Assembly: GCA_029747015.1 (NCBI GenBank)
Contig: JAKOGI010000814.1
Span: 292,001 to 356,000, forward strand
Length of the DNA: 64,000 bases
Reading direction: 5' to 3'
Source of the DNA: Carnegiea gigantea
Taxonomy: Eukaryota; Streptophyta; Magnoliopsida; Caryophyllales; Cactaceae
Below the pieces are notes generated by a model. The model ran no database searches. It was not told the DNA's origin and saw only the letters and a program-made list of their open reading frames with translations. Below, one piece after another: positions 1-9,879 of this stretch; within the stretch, counting starts at the first letter, position 1; every line of letters begins with the position of its first letter. Made by a program: the position numbers and the translations under genes.

Positions 1-2
1 CG

Positions 3-660
3 CAAGTTGTTACCAAATACGAAGAACGAAAAAATACACATCTGTTTAGTACACCGAAAACAATCATCTGCAATCGGTGTGAAGAACTACCAATATTTTG
101 TTACCAATGCACACGAAAAAATATCTGCTCAATATACAAACACAATACATCTGTACTTTCTGTCACGAATTACGAACAACGCTAAAAAAATTTATGCATC
201 CCTTCATTATACCGGAAAAAAATATGCAATTTGTGTCACGAATTACAAAGAACGAAAAAACATCTGTTACATATACAACAACAACCATCCATGCTTTGGG
301 TGACGAATAACGAATATTTCATAACCAACGCAAACAAACAAAAATTATCAGCTCATTACACACAAAGAAACTATCTGCAAGTTGTGTCACCAAATACGAA
401 TAACGAAAAAAAATCTGTTCCACATACAGGGCGCAAATCATCTACAGTCTGTGTCAAGAATTACCAATATTTTGTTCCCAATGCAGACGAAAAATAATAT
501 CTGCTCAATATAAAGATGGAATACATCTGTATTTTTTGTCACGAATTATGACCAACGTAAAAAGAAAAATTAAAACATCTCTTCCATACACAGAATCAAA
601 CCCAAAACATCTACCAGTTACAAATAACTAACATTTGCTTCACAACGTAAAAAGTACTTG
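3..660. repeat. Diverged tandem repeat, period about 375 bp
   Basis: The sequence starting at 3 (caagttgt, then aatacgaagaacg) recurs at 378 with the same order of landmarks: a ccaatattttgtt block, a gacgaaaaa block, tatctgctcaatata, and acatctgta followed by gtcacgaatta. The offset is 375 bp, and the second copy is incomplete at its right end. Shorter sub-repeats around gtcacgaatta also recur inside each unit. This looks like decayed satellite-type DNA. Short open frames here carry no recognisable domain. The array probably continues left of the window. Confidence 0.6.
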
Positions 661-690
661 TACTACGCTTGTTATTCCCCACCCTTAAAA

Positions 691-1066
691 TGGTTTTGAC
701 TGTTAGGGGTGATCGTTATTGAGTTTATCTCATTTTTTCAAAATGTTTGTTTTCAGGTGAAGTGCATGAGTATGGAGATGAGAACTTGAATTAGTGCAGG
801 GCCGTGAAATAAGATTTAGTTGAATTCATTCAGTTTTTGTTTAGAATTGCTTTAAGGATTGTGGTTCAGTTTGGACCTTGTTATATTGTTATAAGATTCG
901 AACTGATGTTATGGTTTGAGAATATAGCTGCATTAGAGTCTTGGTTGATACTCAGCCTGGTATTTCCAAGAAGGAAATACGGTGGTAACACCCCGCTTAG
1001 GTTTTTTCGCTGCCACGTAAGTTAATATTAGTAATAAAGAAGAAATTAGAAATTTGGGATGTTACA
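691..1066 (+). mobile_element. 5' LTR remnant of the chromovirus
   Basis: This matches the last 375 bp or so of the 3' LTR (about 7660-8035), including gttattgag, caaaatgtttgttttcaggt, ccaagaaggaaatacgg, the taacacccc block and the terminal gttaca. It lies directly before a primer-binding site. About 1.87 kb of LTR is missing at its left side, where the sequence passes into the 375-bp tandem repeat. Confidence 0.85.
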
Positions 1067-1069
1067 AAG

Positions 1070-1087
1070 TGGTATTAGAGCTCAGGT
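1070..1087 (+). other. Primer-binding site (initiator tRNA-Met type)
   Basis: tggtattagagctcaggt begins 3 bp after the LTR terminus. It is one base away from the tggtatcagagc signature that pairs with the 3' end of plant initiator tRNA-Met, used by many gypsy elements to prime minus-strand DNA. Confidence 0.8.
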
Positions 1088-1208
1088 TAACTGACCTAAA
1101 GGCTCGCCTAAAAGATTGTGATAAGGGAAAAAAAATGTAAAATTAAAACCTGTAGATCTAAGGACTGCTCGGAGCATGAGTGTAGGATGGAAAAAGGGGG
1201 TATGTCTT

Positions 1209-1273
1209 TATATGCTCACTCATTTGTGATCATGTGTCTTAAGTATATGCTCACTTATTTGTGATCATGTGTC
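1209..1273. repeat. Two copies of a 35-bp direct repeat in the leader
   Basis: tatatgctcact followed by catttgtgatcatgtgtct appears at 1209 and again at 1244 with one mismatch (catttg versus tatttg). It sits in the untranslated leader of the chromovirus. Confidence 0.7.
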
Positions 1274-2001
1274 TAATTTAGACCTATTGATGAATAGGAT
1301 AAATGGGACTCGCCATTATGGTTGTATGGGGCGGCGTTGCTGTTATCAGATAATGAAAAAGATGCCTGGAGTTAGTTTAACTAGCCACTTAGAGCGGATT
1401 GAGACTTTTATTCATGGGAGGTTAGAGGAGATCCCAAACGACTGTCTGAGGTTTGGGCACAATCAGGCCCTATTCTTCCTCCTGACCCTCTTGTGTGACT
1501 CAGTGCGGTATTATCGGGTGAGGGAGCTTCACCCTAAGAATAGGTTGTTCAACTTCGTTGGAAGATGCTACTTATGCGACCGGGAGCCTATGGGGTTGGA
1601 TTTAGAAGGGGCACTGAACCACCTCATAGATGTGGGACCCTACGATCAACCTCCCACCCCTAATACTGAAGATAAGACAACCACCCCCAACGGAGGAGGA
1701 TACTGAAGAGGAAGATTCTGTAGGAGAAAACAAGTTTATGGAGGGGGATAAGGAACTGGGAGAGGAACATATTGAGGAGGGAAACCCTAGGGAGGAATCC
1801 TTAGATGAGGATGACCTAGAGGAAGACCCGGAAGCGGATCCCGAGAAAGAGCCCTTAGAAGAGGAGGACCCCGAGGAAGAGCCCTTAGAAGAGGAGGACC
1901 CTGAAGAAGAGCATCTAATAGAGGAAGATTTGGAAGAAAACCCAGTTGAGAAGAACCCAAGCTTGAGGTTACCCACTAGTAGCCGGGAAGGTACGGTATG
2001 A
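1269..2001 (+). pseudogene. Chromovirus gag-region remnant with acidic repeat
   Basis: Two overlapping frames cover this stretch: 1269-1706 (145 aa, no domain I recognise) and 1630-2001 (123 aa). The second is extraordinarily acidic, with repeated DPEEEPLEEE units at about residues 60-100, encoded by a 33-bp tandem repeat near 1850-1910. Related plant gypsy polyproteins often carry Glu/Asp/Pro-rich linkers in gag, so I infer that this is what is left of gag. No retroviral gag core and no CCHC zinc knuckle is visible between the primer-binding site and the protease, so gag appears mostly deleted or replaced. 2002-2467 is AT-rich and holds no recognisable coding sequence. Confidence 0.5.
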
Positions 2002-2467
2002 TGTGTCGTGGCACCTGCCCAATTGATGCCCATGAGCAGTAGATACTAGTAGTTGCTGGAAGGGTTTTTTTAAAAGACTGTGATGTTTATTTTTCCTTTT
2101 GCTAGTGAGTATGAACTAGGAAGTTTTGTTGAAGTGCTTATGTAATGAAAGCATTGATGTGTGGAACAGTTACCATTTCAAATCTATGCATTAGAACTCT
2201 ATAGAGTTACATAGATGTAACTATTTGTTATGATTGGCTGAGAATTGTGAATTATGTTATATATATATTTATATGTGAATGTTGTTAGTGTTAATGAGGT
2301 GTGTATGGGATATATGAAGAGAAGACTAGGTCACGTGAGCGTGGCAAGTGAATGCGACGATGAAGAAAATTGTGTGTTTGTTGTGGAAGATAATGTGACA
2401 TGAGATGCCTTATTAAACCATAATAGCACGTGTGTAGCGAACTATTAGGAAAGAAACTAAACTCGGC

Positions 2468-2863
2468 TTGTTCCAAGCTCAACCGATAGATGTCTTGTTT
2501 GATTCTGGTGCTATGCATTCCGTTATTTCTGTCAGAGTAGTTGAGACACTAGGGTTAATTCCAACCTATAGACCCCCTCTACTGTCTGTCACTCTCCCTG
2601 ATGAGAAGACTGTATATGAAGGCTACCCCCTTCAAATTTATGAGCACGAGTTTCTGGCAGACTTATATAAGTTTGAGTTGACTAATTTCGGTGTCATTTT
2701 GTGGATGAATTGGTTAGCGAAGTATCATGCTCAAATAAATTGTCCAAAACAAAGAATCACCCTTACGGGGCCCAACGTAGAGAACTACTTCACAAAGGGA
2801 AGGTCTCGGGGGGTAGAGTGGAAACCGAGGCTGCTGAGCCATCCCTTCAGGACATCCCAGTAG
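2468..2863 (+). pseudogene. Chromovirus aspartic protease fragment
   Basis: The open frame contains the retropepsin active-site motif in the form LFDSGAMHSVIS near residues 10-21. It also has the conserved downstream block [16 protein letters not shown], equivalent to the usual VILGMDWL..Y motif of gypsy proteases, at about residues 77-92. The D-S-G triad is present, but the following changes (GMDWL to WMNWL) look degenerate. The protease is in a different frame from the reverse transcriptase that follows, so the original gag-pol frame is broken by about 2850. Confidence 0.8.
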
Positions 2864-3600
2864 TTCGAGAATTTCCTGATGTTTTTCTGGGGGAGATTCC
2901 TGGTATGCCACTTCTTGGGGAAGTAGAATTTTGCATTGATTTAGTACCAGGAGCAACTCTCATCTCTAAAGCACCTTATCGAATGGCACCAGCAGAACTT
3001 AAAGAGTTAAAGACTCAGTTTAACGAACTGTTAGAAAAGGGTTATATTCGGTCCAATACGTCTTCATAGGGAGCCCTGATATTGTTCGTGAAAAAAAAAG
3101 AATGGAACCCTGAGATTGTGCATAAATTATAGGGAATTGAATAAGATAACGGTCAAAAATCGTGACCCTTTGCCAGGATAGGTGACCTTTTTGACCAATT
3201 TAGAGGTGCAGGGACCTTTTCTAAGATAGACTTTCGTTCAGGGTATCAACTCCAGATCAAGAATGAAGACATACCTAAGACTGTTTTTCGCACCAGATAT
3301 GGGCATTATGAGTTTGTAATGATGCCTTTTAGGCTAATGAATGCCCCAGCAGAATTTATGGACCTCATGAATAAGGTCTTCAAAACTTACTTGGATCAGT
3401 TTGTAGTGATGTTCATAGATGACATACTAATTTATTCAAGGACTCCAGAAGAACATACCCATCATTTGAGGATCATTCTAGAGGTGCTGAAGAAGAACGA
3501 GTTGTATGTCAAGTTGAAAACGTGTGAGTTTTGGTTAGGTCAAGTGGCATTTTTGGGGCATGTAGTGCAGAAATGAGGGAGCATCTGCGGATCCCTCGAA
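2845..3600 (+). pseudogene. Chromovirus reverse transcriptase, broken
   Basis: The order of gypsy RT blocks is visible: the pre-RT linker (VVREFPDVF), the thumb-proximal [13 protein letters not shown] block, [15 protein letters not shown], the [13 protein letters not shown] block, and the catalytic [10 protein letters not shown] box at residues 32-41 of the 3319-3576 frame. FIDD is a common plant gypsy variant of YxDD. Defects include an in-frame TAG at 3067-3069, a frame disruption around an A-run near 3092-3100, further stops at 3100-3180, and a TGA at 3574-3576. The fragment is not translatable as one protein. Confidence 0.88.
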
Positions 3601-4200
3601 GATATAGGGCATAACAAAGTGGCCAAGACCTAAAAATCTGACGGATGTGAGAAGCTTCTTGGGCTTGGCAGGGTACTATCGTAGGTTCGTTCAGAATTTC
3701 TCTAAGATGGCCACTCCCCTCACCAACTTGACAAGGAAGATTACCAAGTATGAATGGACAGATCAATGTGAGGAAGCCTTCCAAGAACTTAAGAAGTGAG
3801 TGATGAGTGCGCCTATATTGTTCTTACCCACTAGTGACAAGGACTTTGTGGTGTATAGTGGTGTATAGTGATGCGTCTAAAAATGGATTGGGGTGCGTGC
3901 TGATGTAGGTTGATCGTATCATAGCTTATGCCTTGCGACAACTAAAGACTCACGATTTAGAGCTAGCAGCTGTAGTGTTCGCGCTGAAAATTTGGAGACA
4001 CTACTTATATGGGGTGCACTGCGAGATCTTCACTGGTCACCAAAGTTTGAAATACTTGTTCTCGCAAAAGGACCTGGACCTGAGGCAGACAAGGTGGTTG
4101 AAATTCTTTAAGGACTACGGTATAAATTTCCAATATCACTCTGGGAAGGCGAATGTAGTACCAGATGCATTGAGTCATAGACCATACCCTACTCTTAATA
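3601..4200 (+). pseudogene. Chromovirus RT connection and RNase H, broken
   Basis: After the RT there is a gypsy-type connection segment ([16 protein letters not shown], about 3655-3690) and then RNase H. The 3933-4433 frame reads [20 protein letters not shown], then a [10 protein letters not shown] block and [10 protein letters not shown] at its C-terminal end, matching the conserved histidine and DALSR landmarks of plant gypsy RNase H. A short direct duplication (gtggtgtatagtg at about 3847-3870) and several stops separate it from the RT frame. Confidence 0.85.
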
Positions 4201-4436
4201 GTTTGTTGACACTACATAGGGACTCGTGTAAGGATTTTAAGAAACTGGAGCTCAACATGGTGATAAGGGTAACTAGACCTATACTATATACAATGGAGGT
4301 ACGACCTACTCTGATTGAGGAAATTAGAGCCGCCCGAAGCACAAACTTGCAGCTGGATAGGATCAAGAAAGAGGTATTAGCAAGAAAGGCACCTGGGTTT
4401 GTGATCCACGAGGATGGGATGTTAAGGTTCTAGAAT

Positions 4437-5260
4437 CGGGTATGCGTCCCTGCCATAGAGGAACTCAAAAGGAAAATCCTAGATGAGGGACACAACACCC
4501 TACATTCCATTCACCCTGGTGGAAACAAGCTATACAAGGATCTGAAATGAACTCTCTCGTGGAGCAATATGAAACAAGAAGTGGCGGACTATGTAGCGAA
4601 ATGTCTTATATGTCAGCGAGTCAAAGCTAAACACTAAAGACCTGTAGGACTCTTACAACCCTTGGAAATCCCTGAGTGGAAATGGGATTCGGCCTTCATG
4701 GACTTTATAGTAGGGTTACCACCCACTCAAAGGAAGAACAACGCAATATGGTTCATCGTGGATCGACTCACAAAGATGGCTCACTTCATAACCATAAAAA
4801 ACACATGGACGTTGGATCAGCTGGCCCGAGCCTGTCTGAAGGAGATAGCGCGGTTGATGGTGTACTAAGCTCTACTCTATTGTGTCAGACAAGAATACAA
4901 GGTTCCAATCGCAATTCTGGCAGAAGCTGCAAAAGGCGTTTGGGGCACTGTTGCCCTTCAGCATGGCCTTTTACCCAGCCACAGATGGACAGACGGAGAG
5001 AACCATTCAAACCTGGGGTATATGCTGCAAGCATGTGTTTTGGACTTCAAGCAAACTTGGGATGAGTAGCTAGCGCTGATCGAGTTTTCTTATAACAACA
5101 GCTACTATGCCAGCATTGAGATGGCCTCGTACGAAGCACTATATGGCCAGTGGTACAGGACTCCATTGTGTTGGTAGGAGATTGACGACACCCTGATGAT
5201 TAGACTAGAGCTGATCCAGACAACTACTCAGAAGGTTAGAATAATCCAGGAACGGATGAA
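4437..5260 (+). pseudogene. Chromovirus integrase, broken
   Basis: The N-terminal HHCC zinc-binding module is recognisable: histidines in a HNTLHSIHPGG context near 4490-4520 and the CLICQRVKAKH cysteine pair near 4600-4635. The catalytic core follows with EIPEWKWDSAFMDFIVGLP (4665-4722), then IWFIVDRLTKMAHFI. The region around the second catalytic Asp and Glu (4870-5000) survives only in shifted frames (ATDGQTERTIQTW near 4979-5020). Stops occur at 4546, 4635, 4866 and 5070, among others. Confidence 0.85.
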
Positions 5261-5280
5261 AGCGGTCCATCGTTGATAAA

Positions 5281-5740
5281 AGCGTTATGCTGACCGAAGA
5301 TGCAGACCCTTAGAGTTTGAGGTGGGAGACCAAGTGTTCCTACGAGTGTCTCCAACCAAGGGCATCATAAGATTTGGTGTGACGGGCAAGCTTAGCCTTA
5401 TACATATCGGGCTGTACCCTATTGTACAACAGGTTGGGGAGGTGGCGTATCGTTTGGAACTGCCACCTAAGCTGCCCCGGGTACACAATGTCTTCCATGT
5501 GTCATAGTTGTGCAAGTACGCTTCTGACCCATCCCATGTTATCACGCCAGATCCCATATAATTGAGGGAAGATTTGGCCTAATAGGAACAACCAGTTCGC
5601 ATCCTAGACCGATGGGACGAGCAGCTTCGTAGGAAGACGTTGCCCCTAGTAAAAGTTCTGTGGGCAAATCATAAGGTGTCGGAAGCTACATGGGAACCAG
5701 AGCAAGAGATGCGAATAAAGTACACCCACCTATTTGAATG
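5281..5740 (+). pseudogene. Integrase C-terminus with chromodomain-like tail
   Basis: The frame carries the GPY/F-type integrase end (FEVGDQVFLRVSPTKG, then LPRVHNVFHVS). Downstream is a segment with ILDRWDEQLRRKTLPLVKV and then SEATWEPEQEM, which matches the chromodomain that closes plant chromovirus integrases. Family knowledge says this module directs integration toward certain chromatin. Stops after VFHVS (5505-5507) and near 5562 and 5580 split it from the integrase. Confidence 0.8.
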
Positions 5741-5776
5741 AGCTGGTGTGTACGGAGTTTCGAGGACGAAACTTCC

Positions 5777-5791
5777 TTTAAGGGGGTAGAA
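5777..5791 (+). other. Polypurine tract of the chromovirus
   Basis: tttaagggggtagaa lies immediately upstream of the TG that opens the 3' LTR. This is the expected position and composition of the plus-strand primer. Confidence 0.85.
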
Positions 5792-8035
5792 TGTGAAACC
5801 TCGGATATTTTTTACTTACATATATATATATATATAAATATATATATATTATATTATATATAATATATATATAATAATCATCTATATATATTATTCATAT
5901 TTATTTGGTTAATTTTTAATTAATGCATTCTCGGCCAACCTAGTATGCTTGAGTTCGTAGTATTTATTTTGGGATGATTTTCGTAGAATAGTTGAACGGT
6001 CGTGGTAGAGTGGTCAGGAGTTTACAAAGGTTCCTAGAGGTTGTGGATTTAAGGCTTGGTATCTCTACTCTTTTTTTTTTTTTTTTTCCCTTCTTAAAAA
6101 AAGGGGGAAAAGGGGAGGAAAAATTGATGAGGAGCCAGGGGGAAGGGGGAAAGGGAGGAGCAACCCTAGCTTCTTTTTTTTTTTAATTTTTCCCTCTCTC
6201 TCTTCCTCCTCTCTGTCTCTCACGCCACTCTCTCTCTCTTTTCTCTCTTTCTCTCAACCGGCCACTCTCTCTTTCTCATAGCCATTCTCTTTCTCTCTCA
6301 CCGCCACTCTTACTCTCACTAGTTCCAGTTCAAAGTCGTTCGGAGAGAAGTATCAATTTGGGGAGCAATTCGACTTAAGGTTCTCACTCGTTGCGAATCG
6401 TTTCGAGGTAAAGATTCACCCTTTTGTTATGGTTGAGCTATTTGATGATTAGGGATAACGGGTATTTAGGGTGACGGTGATATATTCATGTTGGGAAAGG
6501 ATTTTCATTGAGATTAGTGAAAGATAAGCTTAAAGGACATAGTATAAATACTATTTTGATCATCCAGTTTTAGAGTCGACTTTACAAATTTTATGGGAAT
6601 AATATGGTTCTCTAAAAATCTTGAAAACGTTATGATAGATGAATTTACGTGTCCTGTGAATGGAAATATTTGAAGTTCATGAATTGGAGTTAAAACGAGG
6701 AAGTTATGACTAAATTACTGAGACTATGCGAAACTGTTAGTAACTGAGACCGTTTAGGAAATTGGGAAATTCAAACTAGTTTCGCTCGGACTTTGCCCAG
6801 GGTTGCAAAATGAAAGTTATAGTTCACTGTTTGTCCTTTCCAAATTGGCTTAATCATAAAATATTGACATCAAGAGTGAAAGTTATGGCCCTAAAAAGTT
6901 GAAGGAAAAATCTGGGAGCAAACTAGACAGTGAACTGTGATGGTGTGTGTGGAGTTTTTAATATTCATAACTATATAAAAAAAATTAATTGTTTGGGGGG
7001 GCTTAGAATCATTAGGGTTGATGTTGGTAGTCGGGTGAACCGATATTTTGGGGTAGAACACTATTGGTTTGAGACCATAGTATCCCTCAACTTTAAAATT
7101 TCACCTATAATGTTATACTGATCCAAACAATATGAAATTTTTGTGGCTATTAGGCCAAGAAGTTTTTTGTACTATGACTTTTGAATCAAGGGAATCAGAC
7201 ATACGTTGAGAAAACTGTGGACCAATTACTGGAATTGCACAGATCTAGGCAATCAGTGATAGTACAAAATTTTTGCAAAATTTGACCTAATAGCTGACAG
7301 AATGTAGGGAAAGGCTAAACATAGAAGTTGTAGAGTACAAGTTAACCTTTCCGAAATGGATAAGATCTTCGAATTTCAACATTGGGATCTCAAGATATGG
7401 CCCCTGGAATTTGGGCCTAGTTTCTGACTTGAGCTGGGAATTGGGTTAGTCATGTTTTGGAATCCCTAAAGTCGTCTAAAAATCTTAGAAAATTTCTCTA
7501 AGCAAGGGATGAACTATAGATGTGTCTCATAAAAATTTGGGGGCTAAGTACGGATGTTGTCTTGGCCCAGGTACGGATCACTAGGCCCGAGCCAGAAAAC
7601 AAAGCCCGTAAGTTGCGGATAATCAGGTAACAATCATGCCCTAACATTTGTGTGCGTGTTTTGACTGCGAAGGGTGATTGTTATTGAGCATATCTCATTT
7701 TTTTCAAAATGTTTGTTTTCAGGTGAAGTGCACGAGTATGGGGATGGGAACTCGAATTAGTGCAAGACCATGAAATAAGATTTAGTCAAATTCATTCAGT
7801 TTCTGTTTAGACTTGTTTTAAGAATTATGGTCCAATTTGGACTTTGTTATATTGTTATAAGACTCGAACTGATGTTATGATTTGAGAATATAGCTACATT
7901 AGAGTTTTGGTTGATGCTTAACCTGGTATTTCCAAGAAGAAAATACGGCAGTAACACCCCACTTAGGTTTTTCCGCTGCCACGTAGTTTAATATTAGTAG
8001 TAAAGAAGAAATTAAAAATTCAGGGTGGTGTTACA
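5792..8035 (+). mobile_element. 3' LTR of the chromovirus
   Basis: The 2244-bp LTR opens with tgtgaaacctcgg after the polypurine tract and closes with ggtggtgttaca. Its last 375 bp match the 5' LTR remnant, with several dozen differences, so the insertion is old. It contains a TA microsatellite (5817-5875), a CT-rich tract (6190-6320) and a tRNA-like segment near 5990. Its right end is homologous to the solo LTR at 55126-57869 in reverse orientation, which shares the ccaagaaggaaatacgg and taacacccc landmarks. Confidence 0.88.
5985..6085 (+). repeat. Possible tRNA-derived SINE head
   Basis: ggtagagtggtcagg (about 6003-6017) resembles a pol III A box, and ggttgtggatttaagg (about 6038-6053) resembles a degenerate B box with about 35 bp between them. 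A T-run follows at 6071-6087. The related solo LTR at 55126-57869 shows no such segment near its 5' end. I infer a small tRNA-derived insertion, but no target duplication could be defined. Confidence 0.3.
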
Positions 8036-8110
8036 CAGACACAGACACAGACACACACACACACACACATATGTATGTGTGTGTGTGTGTATATATATAT
8101 ATATAGATAC
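8036..8110. repeat. Compound (CA)n(TG)n(TA)n microsatellite
   Basis: Cagaca repeats pass into (ca)n, catatgta, (tg)n and (ta)n. It joins the 3' end of the chromovirus to the 5' flank of the next solo LTR. Confidence 0.9.
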
Positions 8111-9874
8111 TGCAACACCCCTGCCCCTATGTTTGGGGATAATAATGATTCCTTAAAGTTTTGGAACGAAATAGATAGAATTCTTCCTAGAAACAAACCA
8201 TAACTTAGGCTTATAACCTTATATTTGGTGCCTATATTGGTAAAAACGTAAAGGATATATCCAACAAACTCGATGGCTAGACGCCGAAGACCATAACTCT
8301 GTGGGTCATACTCTAATAACTCACCAAAAAAAAAAAAGTAGTAATAACAAAATCATGATCATCATGTGGGCTTTTGTTGATGGAAAGGTGGGCTTGTAAT
8401 GCCTAAACACAAAAAGGAGCCGGCCAAACCCCGCTTAAAGGGGGGAAAAAAAATTTTTAGTGTGAATGTGTAGTTGATTGCAATGCACCCATTTAATTGT
8501 TTTGTTACAATGCACCACCTTGGAACTATTAGTATTAAACATGGTGCATTCACCATCCATTCCTAAACCTTTGTGCCATGGAAAGGGGAGACTAATCTAG
8601 CAACTAAGACCCACTATAAATACCCCCTCTTCTTCACTTGAAACCATCTCTCAAGTAACTTTCCTCTCTCTCATAAAACAAGTATGAATCTCTCTTGCTA
8701 AACTAGTCTTGTCATCATTGCTAGTACGATTGTGGTTATTTGCTTGAAGAAGGGTTGATAAACTACTCCTTCATACCTAGTGGAGAACCCTTGACGTTGA
8801 TACTTCTAAGTATGAACTAGATTACCTTTTTGCATGAATTATGATTTTAGCATCTCATGAGCATGCATGTTTAAGAAGGGTCAAGGATAGTGGCTATATG
8901 TTGCATAATAACTTTTGACGTCTAAGTGATCTTAGTAAGTAGTAGTTAAGCTTTCTTGTTAGGTATGGATGATAATGGCTACACGCTTCTAATAAGGAAC
9001 AATATGCTTATATGATTATGATAATAAAAGGTTAGGGGCTGTTAAGGGCATGAGATTAGTACCAATGCTAGGAAGTTGTCAAATTACATATATACATTGT
9101 ACTTAGCTAATTTTATATTATTGCCCATACTAGGACCCGAGACGGTACAAATTATCATTCCTTTTAAAACTTGTTATCATCTTCAAGGTGTAGGATGATG
9201 GTTATGCCCTTATACCCATGACAATTTACTGAATCGATGTGACCAATGAAGTGTAACATGAGATAATTGTTTTTATTGTTTTGTCATATTAATGGGGGAC
9301 CCTCCTACTGCTCTATTTTTCATTGATCAACGAAGTTTGGGCTTCCCAATCGGCCCAAGTATGCGCATATATTCAATGATCATAATGGAGAGTCAGTCTC
9401 CTATGGTTAAATGTTATATTGAGATAACGTCAGTCCAATATGTTGGGCGCCATCCTAAGATAATAAAAGGACCCAATGTTTTACTTGGTTTGCTAATAAA
9501 ATGAATTTAACTGAGCTCTAACTTATTCTTTTACTATATAATGTCATATTATACTAGGCCTGTTTGGCTTACTATTTCATGTTTTTCCATTTTCAGGTCC
9601 TTCTAAAAGGGAACAAGGTTCTGAGAGATATCACATATAGAGTATAATAGGTCCACCTGTTTTTATTACAATATCTCAAAATAAATCCTAGCAAGTGACG
9701 TTTTGAATTAAAGTACTTAGAGAATGCTATTATTATTATCATCTTCAGTTGTGATGTTTAGAGTGTCTTGTGCCTCCTTTGGAGACACGACATAACGTCT
9801 CGTTTAAAACAAGCTTTCGCTAAATATTATAAATAATATATGCTTCAAAATTTTAAAATTGTTGGGGCATTACA
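8111..9874 (+). mobile_element. Solo LTR, 1764 bp
   Basis: The segment opens with tgcaacacccctgcccc and closes with gttggggcattaca, giving the TG...CA ends and the near-palindromic gggg/cccc terminal pattern of gypsy LTRs. It is flanked by gatac (8106-8110) and catac (9875-9879), a 4/5 match expected of an old 5-bp target duplication. A plausible TATA box (ctataaatac, near 8615) is followed by a CT-rich stretch. It has no internal coding region and no second LTR nearby, so it is best read as the product of LTR-LTR recombination. Confidence 0.72.
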
Positions 9875-9879
9875 CATAC

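Larger units (their letters stand above)
691..8035 (+). mobile_element. Decayed Ty3/gypsy chromovirus (Tekay/Del-like)
   Basis: The parts in order are a truncated 5' LTR (691-1066), a primer-binding site, a short acidic gag-region remnant, aspartic protease, reverse transcriptase, RNase H, integrase, a chromodomain-like tail, a polypurine tract, and a full 3' LTR (5792-8035). Protease-RT-RH-IN order is the gypsy order. A C-terminal chromodomain places it among chromoviruses, probably Tekay/Del by the tail sequence, though the clade call is inference. Every domain is interrupted by stops or frameshifts, so it cannot encode its own machinery. The full 3' LTR paired with a stub 5' LTR points to a deletion or rearrangement at the left end. 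No target duplication can be assigned because the 5' end is gone. Confidence 0.88.

Noticed and set aside
1602..2033. 143-aa Ser-rich open frame on the minus strand
   Set aside because: It is the antisense of the acidic gag-region repeat; the serine codons mirror GAA/GAG codons.
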